Source: Pyrrhosoma nymphula (taxonomy: Eukaryota; Arthropoda; Insecta; Odonata; Coenagrionidae). Taken from it: a DNA stretch of 64,000 nt. Shown here one piece after another: positions 1-10,440 of this stretch; position 1 is the stretch's first letter, and each line of letters starts with the position of its first letter. The notes under the pieces were generated by a model, which did no database searches, was not told where the DNA came from, and saw nothing but the letters and a program-made list of their open reading frames with translations. The position numbers and the translations under genes are program-made. The DNA lies in NCBI GenBank assembly GCA_963573305.1, contig OY754338.1, positions 44,853,531 to 44,917,530 on the forward strand. Reading direction: 5' to 3'.

Positions 1-820
1 AGTGTGAACACCAATTTGGCTCGTGTAAATTAGATTTTTTTTAAATCAATGGTCATCATATATTTAAGTTTTGCTCTCTTTGTGTGTATCTAATGGTTAC
101 AGAATATGTCGTAAAAAACTTAACAATCACCAGTCGCAATTTGATGCTCGTGCAACCAATTATAATAAAGTTTGATTCCCAAAGCCCAGAGGGCCACATA
201 ACATGATTTAAGGTTCACAAATCATATTAATCGTGTAAAAGCGAGAGAACGTGCGTTTTGCAATACCAAAACCCACGACCCATTTACTGAAAGTCAATGG
301 ATAGTCTTTTCTATAAAGCCATGTATATGCGTCAGAAGGCTTCATTTAATCATCATTTGTAAAAGCCGAGCCCAAATTACTAATTTAATAAGTATACAAT
401 TATGATTGATGCTCTGTGATGTTTCCCCAGTGCTAGCCATATATATCCCTATCTTTAGATGAATACTCCTGATATTTACTGCCATAGATAATGTAAGAGA
501 ATAGTTGGAGGTATAACGAGGCAGTCAGGGTATAAGGGAATTTTTAAGCAATATGCATATGCATGAGCATGAAGCTTAGTGCATAATCGGAGATATTTAG
601 TGGATCAGTTATGCAGGCAATGTTCTCAAGAACACAGGAATAAGTCAATGAATTGTCGCTTTACCACAATAATTGACCGAAACTCAAATCAACTGAAATA
701 AATACACACAAAAATAGTATTTTGTCATTTCAATTTTCCGCAATATATTTTCCAAGAACCGGCTACAATATCGAGATTCAATTCGCCGTTCCCTTCTTTA
801 AACCGTGGTTACTGATAAAG
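1..820. other. non-coding AT-rich DNA
   Basis: No reading frame with family resemblance, RNA gene or clear repeat boundary was seen here. The sequence is AT-rich and probably intronic or intergenic. Confidence 0.5.
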
Positions 821-1100
821 CAAGTGGTTCTCAACTAGTGGGTTAGACTCCCTTGGGAGCAATTAAGGGGCATTTAGGGGAATAACGACCACTATTCATT
901 AAAATGTGATGTTTTGTGAATAATATAAAATGTGTTAAAATTTAATTTCGTTGTAGTTTATTCTGTGGCGTTCTTGAATGAATTAAATTAAAATTAATTC
1001 TTAAGCATGCCCATTTTTTTCATTTGGGGAGCTAAGTTACAATTTGAAAATTTATATTGGGAAGGAAGAATGATATTCGGAACAATGATGAAAGAGATTA
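821..1100. mobile_element. degraded hAT-like MITE relic (same family as 30,075)
   Basis: The left end reads CAAGTGGTTCTCAACTAGTGGG, close to the CAGTGGTTCTCAACC-type termini of hAT-related MITEs. The interior shares the string TTTATTCTGTGGCGTTC with the element at 30,075-30,367, at about the same distance from the left end. The right terminus has decayed and its position is only estimated. No target duplication was found. Confidence 0.45.
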
Positions 1101-2254
1101 AGTGGGAAAAATGTTTTGAATCACTGTAATTAATATATATTTTGTATTGAAGGTGAACTATATAAAAGGTATTTGCCCTAGCATTTTTATATGAATTCAG
1201 TCCTTCAGCATGTTAGGTCTGCAAAATTTACCACCGTTTTTATGAAACGTTTTTGAGGAACTAACACCTCGTTATTACGGCGGAGTGGAGGTTGGATGCA
1301 ATTCGTCGAAGCTTTCATTCGGCCATTTTGCTGAATGGTGCGGTGGTTTTCCCTCTCCTCGTTGGCCGCGATAAATTATCCCGGCATTGACACTTCACTC
1401 ACCTCGCTTTCATCCCAAAGCCCCTGATATCCTTCCCCTTCCTTTTCTACCGTTATCCTGGACCCTGCGCATCCATTCTCTACCCATACCCTTTTTCCGA
1501 AATGGTCCCACTTCCATCTCCCTGTGTTCTACATCCACCTTTCCGTATTTCATTTTTTCCTCAATTGCCTACCTCACTCATTCACGCTCGTTCTCTTTCC
1601 ACGTTTCCCTTCGGCTCTCAAAACTTTTATACATATCGCTCCGTTCCCGTTATCTCACTTCATTTAACAGGGGGAAGTGTGCCGCCAATATGAGTGGGCG
1701 CGTAAGTGATGGTATGCAATAAATAACGCATTTTTTAGCTCTTCATGATCATGTGGACCTTGCTCTTTTTTGTATATTGCATCGAGTTAACTGTCTTCAA
1801 TATCATTTCTTCTCCACATGGTCGCGCCTGTTTTTGGGTTAGATGTCTTTATCGTACCGGTGCGGTTATTAAATTTTTACTTGATCACCTGTGCCAAAAT
1901 TCATCTTTTGTTAGCGTAATATTGTATTGAGCCTCTAAAAGATATTACTGTATAAGAGTAAATTATATCTTCAAAAAATTTGCCTCTGCCATCTAAAATT
2001 TTACTTATTTTCGATTTTGTTGAGTTTTATCCTCAAACGCTAAATACATTTCGATTTAGCGTAAGTTTCTCTGCAAAATTTGATCGAACATCATTAGATC
2101 TTTATTGATTTTATTCGAAGATTGAAATGTTAAGAAGTCATTCTGGCAGTGTTTGTGAGAATTTTGTTTTGTCTTGATTGAAAATATTAAAAAACCAATT
2201 GAAACTGTATTATTGGATGAATTTTTTTGTTGTTCTACTTTGTTGGCGAACTCC
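1101..2254. other. non-coding DNA with pyrimidine-rich tract
   Basis: About 1,380-1,640 is strongly C/T-rich on the plus strand, which keeps a reading frame open by composition. The predicted peptide is Ser/Phe/Leu/Pro-rich and resembles no family. The rest is AT-rich with nothing recognisable. Confidence 0.45.
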
Positions 2255-2468
2255 TTGTTATATGAGTGGATATATGTTTAAAGATCTGAGGTGTATTAGT
2301 TAGAATTTATTGTAAAAGCTGTACTATTACGAATCGAAAATGCCACTGTTTTTATTTTTAATTTGTTATATTAGTGGATATATGTTTAAAGATCTGAGGT
2401 GTATTAGTTAGAATTTATTGTAAAAGCTGTACTATTACGAATCGAAAATGCCACTGTTTTTATTTTTA
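2255..2468. repeat. 108-bp near-perfect tandem duplication
   Basis: Positions 2,255-2,360 recur at 2,363-2,468. Only one difference was seen in roughly 106 aligned bases (tatatGag versus tatatTag). Both copies contain AAAGATCTGAGGTGTATTAG and end in ATGCCACTGTTTTTATTTT. Such low divergence points to a recent duplication. It is not coding. Confidence 0.9.
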
Positions 2469-3524
2469 CCAAAATGAATGGGATTTTGGAAGAGTTAAGT
2501 GAACGCATCTTCTATTGCGATAGTACAAAACATTGTCATTAGTTATTTATAATGTGTGTTAATATTGTGCTGTTACAAGGAAGATCAACATGCGATAATA
2601 TTTTGTGATAATTAAAGTGGCATATAGAAACTCTTAAATATATGAGCGCTAATATTTGCTTTTACATTAATGGTGTTATCATATGTTTATCAACAGACAA
2701 ATTATCACACTTAAACTGCAGCGTATAAATGGCTGTAACATGGAAATTGGTAGTTGGTTCTTCATCATATATTAATTATAAAGGAGCTAATTAGAGCCTC
2801 CTTCTTTTGAAGCACTTTTACTTGAGGGAATCAGATATTTTCTGCAGACTCACTTGCCTTACTCGGGATTGTTGTTCAATCACCGCCAATATGTGTATTT
2901 TTTTACTCTAGCCCCCGTCTTTTTTTCATGGCGTCATTTCCTCGTAATTGATCACACAGTCCCTCTCCACTCTTTTTCCACTTGTCTTTCCACCTGATCC
3001 CGTCTGAATTCCCCGATTAGTCTCCTTCACTCCTCGCTTTGTCTCAATCCCCGATTCTCTTCCCTTTGCCTCTTAACGGTTCGTTACACCCATTCTGTCC
3101 AACTCCAACCAAGTTACCCCAGTCGTATTGCATATGGCGTGCGAGGTTAAAATATCCATCACTATAGATTTTTGCCTCCCATATGATTTTCGCTCATAGA
3201 GACGGTTCTGGGCAGAACGAGACATGTGCGAGTGGAAGATGCTTTTTATATGGGGAGCAGGATCACCAGTAATAGAACAAGTAGGAAAGATATTGTGAGT
3301 ATATTTGCCCAATGAAGGAAGGGGCGGGGTCTGCTGCCAGCTATTATATCATGCCTGGAAGTAAACTGTTTTCTGGTAGTGAGCTTGGTCGATAAAAGCT
3401 GCAAGCGAGCAATAGAGATGAGGTGATGTCTAAGGGTGATGTATTTGAATTTGACGGAGGGAATAGTTAAGTAAGAAACCTATGAAGAGCTGCAGAGAGA
3501 AGTATCATGAAAACTGTGCGAAGA
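2469..3524. other. non-coding DNA
   Basis: AT-rich sequence with a C/T-rich patch near 2,930-3,070. Short open frames exist on both strands but none resembles a protein family. Confidence 0.4.
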
Positions 3525-3752
3525 TGAAAACACACACTAATTGGAAGCATTTTGCAACATTATAGCTAATTGAAGAGGATAATGGCATGACAAGTGTACG
3601 GAAAGAATTACCGAAGAAGACCCTGAATGGAATACAGCTAGAAAATTATGCAGGATATCAAAGTGAAGAATTATATAGAAATGAATCGGTTTGCTGGTAG
3701 AGAGACGGAATGGATAGTTTTAGCTAACTAGTATTTGCAGTGATAGCTACTG
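3525..3752 (+). pseudogene. non-LTR retrotransposon C-terminal relic
   Basis: Broken plus-strand reading gives HTLIGSILQHYS and, after a frame change, VKNYIEMNRFAGRETEW. These resemble the C-terminal tail of RTE-like LINE reverse transcriptases (pattern 'WIGHILRH ... Y.EMK.LA.DR.EW'). Stops and frameshifts make it non-functional. A GAT-rich stretch follows at about 3,750-3,762, as is common after such LINE ends. Family assignment comes from remembered consensus patterns. A related relic lies at 31,128-31,450. Confidence 0.6.
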
Positions 3753-3780
3753 ATGATGATTAGAAAACGTTATTAGTGAT

Positions 3781-3990
3781 CAGTTGGCGTAGCGGGTATC
3801 AGGTTGATTTGGTGGCCAGGGCGCCGGGTGTCCCATCCAGAGGGGCAGGTTTCGAAACCCTGGAGTAGCAGTGATTTTAATGAAATTGAATCCCGATTCC
3901 TACTTGGTTACAATGTGGGGTACACTTCAAGTGCAGTAGAAAGTCCGTCGTGTGAGACGTTAATCTGAGAAGATTAACAACCCAAAGAAC
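3781..3990 (+). mobile_element. tRNA-derived SINE
   Basis: An A-box-like TTGGCGTAGCGGG (3,784) and a B-box-like GGTTTCGAAACCC (about 3,849) are spaced as in a tRNA-derived pol III promoter. A SINE-like body follows (GTGGGGTACACTTCAAGTG, CCGTCGTGTGAGACGTTAAT). The body is not tRNA and no acceptor stem closes, so this is a SINE and not a tRNA gene. It differs from the GCCGGCCTCGGTGGCGG-headed SINEs further along. It lies directly downstream of a LINE 3' relic. Confidence 0.7.
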
Positions 3991-6900
3991 GTTATATAGT
4001 ATTTATAAAGGATCCAAAAGGCGCCTTTTGTTCAAAGTAAGCTAATCGTGATGCCAGGTTTCCCTTCGCGAGTCCACAATTAACCCTACCCTTCTTTCCT
4101 ATCCTTGATTGGGAAATTTATCTCATTTTTCGGTCGTCTCCCTGAGCCATTTATTTGTGCTTACATCCATTAATTTTCATGGCATAGTATTTAACTACGG
4201 ATAATGTATGTTATTTTACCTAGAATCAATTTATAACTATACTTTTTTCTTCGGGGACAGAAGTTTATCTGTTTCGACCGTGATTTGCATCAAAATTTGT
4301 TCTAGCATTTCCCAGTGACGACGCTTCCATTTTATGATTCGTTAGTTTAGTGATCTTTTGTGAAATTATATTGCTTTATTGATATTTTGAAGACTATGAG
4401 ACGCGGCCGTTTGTATACCTGGTGTAAGGTTTGGATTGGCATGACATGTATCTGGGAACGTTTTTTGCTGTAAAGTTGTTACCTAGCTGGCTAAAGAATT
4501 TAGATTTCATCATGTGAATGTTTCGTTGGTGTGTAGACTCAATTTTTCTTTAATGGAAGAAATTGTACGTTGCGTATATTTCAGGACTATAGCTAGAAAA
4601 CCTCTGTAGATATGCATGAATGTGAAATTCTCAAATAATTAATGTTTAATTTATTATTTATTTGTCGGTTATTACTAAAAGGATGTAGGCAAGGTGGTTT
4701 ATATACGAAGGAAATTAAATACTTGTGGATATTTCTGATGTTTATGGGAATGATTATAATTTTTTCAAGATTAGTTAAATTAACTGATCGACATGTTTGT
4801 GAAGGCATAATAATAGGTCATAGATAATAATATATAAATAAATCAAGGACTGGAATTCCTATCTAATGTTGGTGTTCATGAAAGTTTTATAATTTTCCCT
4901 CTTTTGTAGACATCGTGAATTGGAAACCTTTTTCCAGTGTCCAGAGTTATGTCCCAATGGCGGTTACAACAAAAATTGAATTAAGTTTCTTCTACTAACT
5001 CTACTGATGAATTTTTATTTAACCGTCTCGTGTATGTAACACTTCTATTCTCCTAACCACTTGTGTGTTTTACAGGAACTAATATCCATGTTAATTTAAT
5101 TCATTTAAGGGCCTCTAATGTGTCACATATTACGTTAGCATGGCAGGAGTAGGTATACACTTATTACAGGTTGTCACAAAAGCTTCAGTGTTATGTTAAC
5201 GAATGCATTCCAGCCTCAAATGTATGGAAAATATATCGTTTACCATGCAATTTTGAGGTGAAAATTGATCGGGAAGTACAATCAAGCTCCATCGCTGTCT
5301 GACCTTTTAGGATTGAAAAGAATATTTACATATTGGACGTAATGTGTTGTATTTTGTTTTGGCAGAATATTTTCATTTTGAATGTTTCAATTTTCTCACG
5401 AATCCTTTTATCCATCGGTTTTATTATTTTCAACGCATAAAATGTTACTGTATTGAGTGAGCACTAATTTCAAGAATAATTTACCAAATGTTTACCTAAT
5501 TTATGTGTAAATATTCATAAGACGATTTCGCGCCCATTTTTGCCACAATAGGAAGAAGGAATTTGGTGTTTGGAGGAGTTAGTGCGACCATATTCTTGCA
5601 TGGTAAATTGTAAATTTGATGTCAATTAAAAACAGTAAAGATGTATTGGAAACAATGTTAACTAAATCATGCATTAGTTTGAACTGACATTTATAATATA
5701 GTTGGTATCAATATGAACGTCTTTGGTGGCTAAGGCTTTGAAATAGTCAAAATCAGAAAAATCCGATTGATCCAAACCGGAAATCCATCAGATAAGTAAT
5801 TTTACGTTTTATTATAGATTTTACTAACTCACCAGCAAAATTGACGTAAAAATGTATGCAATCCTAATTGTTTTTCCCGGCAACCAACTTAAAATGACTT
5901 CCCAAACGGTGATCATAACTTGTAACGCACTCATTTATCTACCGAAGTTCGCCGGTTCTAGCCCATAAATCAACTTGGGTGATCATGATAAGTTTGATGA
6001 TTTTAGGTAAGAAAAATTACGTTTAAATTTCTACGTTTGTAAAAGGTGAATTTGGCCAAAAGGTGTTGCATTAAAAAGATATGCAACCAATAACATATTA
6101 ATGTCGAGAAGTAAAAAGATTAAAAATTTGTTCTCGAGAATAACTGACAGTTACGATATCCCGTGTACAATGAGTAAAGGGAACATTAACATAATTATAT
6201 AAATCTTTCACGGGTATTCTACCCGGTAATAGGCTTCATATTCGCCAACGTATCGACGAACGACTTTTTCGATGATATGATGTGATATAATTATCGTTAG
6301 TGTTGTGAGATGGTGAGATGTAAAAAGTTTGAATCATTGTATGAGATGTAAGGTGATTGACAAAGTGAAATGATTCTTGATAATATAGGAGTCACAGTAA
6401 AAATATTTAATAAACATATTTTAATGGGCAAATACAGTATTTGCTTGACTATAGGTTGTTTTTCGTCATAATGTATTTCATAAGTAAACAAGAGCCATTC
6501 TTCGGTGACGGTCGATTCCCATTTGCGCCCGTTTTTCCCTTCATAGATGAAAATCTTCAAGCTTAATAAATTTTTCAAGGGCGAAATGTCGTATGTGGGG
6601 AACTCACTCATAAAACGCCCGCTTCTGCCTCTCTTATCGCGGAAGTAAATCCTCCACTGGAGTCAACCATAGGTAAAGGCTTTATTTCCCCATGCTCATC
6701 GCGATTGCGCACGAAACGGCCTGTTTCCCGAAAATCTATCCTGGGAAATGTTTTCGAAACAAGATGCAATTTGGCGTCGCCAATTCATACATAACTTTAT
6801 TGGTTCGATTAAAAACTTTGCCATTACAGCGGGGGCGTTAAAATGTTTTGCATTTATTTGTTCGTCTAAGTTTGGTCCTCAAGAACACTGTTTTTTTCCC

Positions 6901-6999
6901 CTGCGTACACTGACAAATGGAACACATGGTGGGTCAATTCTGAACACGCCGTGATAATTATTGCGTGTGAAAATGAAAGATGATCGAAAGGATTTTTGG
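3991..6999. other. non-coding DNA
   Basis: No gene, RNA or bounded repeat identified. Short open frames are AT-driven and show no family resemblance. Confidence 0.4.
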
Positions 7000-7160
7000 C
7001 GTTTTGCATGCTATACCACAACATGATATTTTTCATGCAATAAATATCATATGTTGACAAGATGAGACGACTGGGAAATACTGAATCGGTATAACCTTGC
7101 GATAACGCTGTTACTTTCGCATACGATACATACGATAAATATCACGGCGTTCGAGAAGTG
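7000..7160. repeat. dispersed repeat, copy 1 (partner 54,155-54,312)
   Basis: Shares, in order, TGATATTTTTCATG, a GACAAGATGA-like block, ACTGAATCG and the 18-mer GATAAATATCACGGCGTT with 54,155-54,312. Colinear blocks with indels indicate an old interspersed family of unknown class. No coding content was seen. Confidence 0.65.
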
Positions 7161-7779
7161 ACCCACAGCACGGTAAGAGAGAATAAAAATTTGCAGGATC
7201 ATTCATTATTTCACCATATATTCGTGATCCAGTTACTCGACTTAAATGAATGGGGTCTCGTTCAGCCGTATGAAAAACTGCACTGCGAGAAACTTTTTGA
7301 GTGGGCGGTGCTCATGCGCTGTGCACATGTTGTAACGACGATTGGACGTGGGCGATAGCTTTAGACGGAGATATTCTATGGCTTCGATGTACACCACAAA
7401 GGTTTATGTTCCTAAGGAAAAATATCGTCTTGATCTATCATACTAAGATGTGACTCTGAATCTGTACAACATTTGTTGGTGAAAAATCGAAAATTTTGTC
7501 GTGGTCAAACAACCAACAGGAGTTAAAGATGCTCTTGATTAACGTTTGTGAAGCATTTTGGATAATAGCATCAAAGACCAATTCGTTTGTCTTTGATTGG
7601 GAGAATGAGAAGAATAATTGTATGATGATGGTGAATGATGAAATAATTATAATAGTAGATATTTTGTGTATCTTGAAAATAATTATCGAAGACGCGAGGA
7701 TGGACGAGGCGTTTGAATGCTGGAAGGCAAGTCGTAGGTATCATTTCGAGCATATCAAGGAATGAGTGTTTGCATAGGA
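7161..7779. other. non-coding DNA
   Basis: Open frames of 60-90 codons occur on both strands, but none resembles a known domain. Confidence 0.35.
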
Positions 7780-8160
7780 AAACAAAATCCGCAGTATAAA
7801 ACATTTTTCTCCTCCCGAATGCAGTGCTCGGAAGCGAAACCTGGGTATTCAAGGATAAGCATATATACAGGCTAAATTCTGTGAAATAGTGTACTCAATA
7901 AATGTTTACGGAATAGATAGGAGGTAAAAAATGAATGGGTCATGCATGATTGTAGGTTGAAAGCTCTCGTGACAAACGCATATGAATGTAAGGTGCTTCT
8001 TAGTTTAGACCATATAGAGGGACTGTATTTGTGTATAATAACGAAATAGATATGAGATAGTGGAGTAAATGGTGTATCTAGAGAATGAATATTAGGCGCC
8101 TTAGGTATTGGAGAATAAATGCATATATGTAAAAAGAGGTATGCATGGGTAAACCGTGAT
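7780..8160 (+). pseudogene. RTE-like LINE reverse-transcriptase relic
   Basis: From about 7,827 the plus strand reads VLGSETWVFKDKHIYRLNSVK followed by a stop. This resembles the post-catalytic 'YGSETW ... RLNAVEM' segment of RTE-like LINE reverse transcriptases. Downstream frames are broken by stops. The catalytic palm is absent. Related relics are at 25,035-25,560 and 58,375-58,850. Confidence 0.55.
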
Positions 8161-8289
8161 GTAGGAAGTAATTAAAGGATAGACAGTTTTTTAACCCGTA
8201 CAGCAATAACTAAAAAGGAATGGTGTGATAGATATGTAAGTAGAAATAAAAATAACAAATAAGTTACTGTAAAATTTCTGATTTCTGCC

Positions 8290-8821
8290 AACTCTTGCAC
8301 AAATGCCCATGCGAAATACAGGAAACACATCTCATCGGGTCGCGACACAGCCGCAACGAGCTTTCATTCTTTAGGCAAACTAATTCCCCTGACCACCGTC
8401 ACGAAAACGTTATTCATTTGGTGCATTATTTTCAACCATTGCGAATGACAATAGGGTCTTTTTGTTTTGACCCAAAACGACCTTCTCGTCCATCCTCCTC
8501 CTCCTTTGGTCTTTAACCCCCAGTGTGCGATCCAAAAGGCGGCGTGAAAGCGTGCGGTGATGCCTGATTGATGGTCGGGCCGTAAAACGAGGAGGCCGTG
8601 CTGTGGCCGCGTAGAATGCACACGCGTTACCACTTTGCCCAGGACTCATTCGGTTGATCGACGGCGCGCACGTTCCTGGCCGACCGTGGGAGGACTGCGG
8701 GCTTGGAAAATCCGAAACCCCCTCTCTCTGTCCTCAGTCGATAGGACTGGCGTTTGATGTCCTGCACTCCTTCTCTCCTCATGTGTGGACCCCCCCCCGA
8801 AACCCCGCAATCCTTCCAGCC
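8290..8821. other. GC-rich patch, function unknown
   Basis: Composition turns clearly GC- and CpG-richer than the surroundings, with a C9 run near 8,791. Several frames are open on both strands only because stops are rare in such DNA. None resembles a protein. It could be a regulatory or unmethylated island, or an old repeat. Confidence 0.35.
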
Positions 8822-9260
8822 CGTTTGCATCTCCTCTTGTAACTTCAGGGAGAGGAAATACCGCGTCAAACCACGTTCGGGCTGACCCTCTCGGGGTCAT
8901 TTTGGAGGATTTGCACGTCGTTGTCACTCGATGCTGATGTATCTTATAAGCGTGTGTTCTCTGTCAAATATCGAGGACAGGCTTGACTGCCGAGTAACAG
9001 GCATCCGGAACTGTTCAATCTTCGACCGGCTTTGTTTAAGAGTAATTCTTGAGATAGGCTAGGCTAGGGAGATAATTCATTTATCACAAATGAATGGAAA
9101 GTTACATAGAATGAAGAACATTTGATTTGAACTGAATTGGATTTCATACTGTGGTATAGGTGGTAATCGCACTTTCTTACCCGTCTTTATCTTAGTACGG
9201 TGGTTATCCTTATGAAACCTTCCTGTCTCCCTCGTTATGTTTTTATTTCTTTTTGAAACT
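8822..9260. repeat. diverged local duplication, copy 1
   Basis: Colinear resemblance to 9,598-10,010: AACTTCAGG...GCGTCAAAC, CATTTTGGAGGATTT...GTTGTC...GATGCTGATGT, a GATTCATTTAT-like block and a CTTTCTTAC-like block. Substitutions and indels are many, so the event is old. The duplicated unit has no recognisable function. Confidence 0.5.
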
Positions 9261-9597
9261 ATTGTCAACTTTTATCATCTTTGAAGGCTAATTATACGCA
9301 TGTAAGCGCTAATCGCATAGCAATCGTCAGACTAGGATATTCTTGATAGTACTCTACGTTACGTTACCAGACTAGCCTTTCTGGACAAACCATGATCTCG
9401 GAATGATTAACCAATGTTAGCCTCTGTACTATTCACATATTGATCAAGAGTACTTAGAAACATAGCCGCAAAGCCACCATGAATATACGCAAAGAACCCC
9501 CAATGGTGAAACGTGTATCTCTAGAGTGTGGGAAATTAAACATGGAAAAATGATTCGATAAACTTATTTTTGGTGTTCATCTTCCCATTCCCCTGTG

Positions 9598-10010
9598 TGA
9601 TATCTCTTTCCGTAGCTTCAGGCTAAGACAAAACTGCGTCAAACATAATTCCTAACTAACTAAAATATCCTTGTCGCTTACTCTCCCTTGAGGCCATTTT
9701 AAGGATTTTTCGGCGTTGTCTCTTGATACAGATGTGCCGTGTGAACAGTTATATTCTTAACCAACCGGAGTTGACACCTCTAATAAAACTTTGCTGCTCA
9801 TTTTTCAACTGATGTGTGGAAGTATATGGCCCCTTTGTAGCTCCAGTTTAGGGATTTGATTCATTTATAACGTATGTGATGAAAGTTAGTGCAGAAATTC
9901 AATTAACCTAACCGGGGTATCAATCAGGACATCATTTGCCGGTCGAGTATGTGTGAAACCACGATGAACGTCTTTTTCTTACTTCCGTAGTTAACCTGCT
10001 CAAGCCTTAT
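9598..10010. repeat. diverged local duplication, copy 2
   Basis: Partner of 8,822-9,260, in the same orientation about 780 bp downstream. Best-matching blocks are TAGCTTCAGG...GCGTCAAAC and CATTTTAAGGATTTTTCGGCGTTGTC. Confidence 0.5.
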
Positions 10011-10390
10011 TCTTCTTACCAATATATTTAATTTATTAAAAATAACATACGACGACTGTGGGATATAGTTTATGAGTTTCGTTTGGTAAAATAGGCGAAT
10101 CCCAGAAGGAGACGAATTTCCTAGTGGATTGATAAAAACTAGATGCCCGAACGCTTTAATTCTTGGCCAACCCGTGCCGATACCTTGAAGGAAAGATTTC
10201 TCCACTGCGGATCTGTCCGTTTTCCGCAATGCTGTTGTAAGTAGAATGAACTCAATCATTACATTAACAACTTGCATATATGGGCAGTCCTCTAATATGA
10301 ATTCACTATAATTCATATGAGGACAAGATTTTGAGGTATCTGTTGTGTATTTGGTTGTAATTTTTACCGAAATTTAGTATGATATATATA

Positions 10391-10440
10391 TTTTTAGCCC
10401 TGAAGATGGAATAAAGTATATTCCGAAACGTTGGTAAATA
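10391..10440 (+). ncRNA. hammerhead-ribozyme-like motif, PLE type
   Basis: CTGAAGA (10,400-10,406) is followed by a perfect 6-bp stem II, GGAATA (10,408-10,413) with TATTCC (10,419-10,424), then GAAAC. After GAA comes the self-complementary ACGT, then T, giving a GUU cleavage-type triplet. The next bases, GGT, can pair with GCC just before the core as stem I. Core spacing matches hammerhead motifs described in Penelope-like elements. No PLE coding sequence was seen nearby. Activity is untested. Confidence 0.6.
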
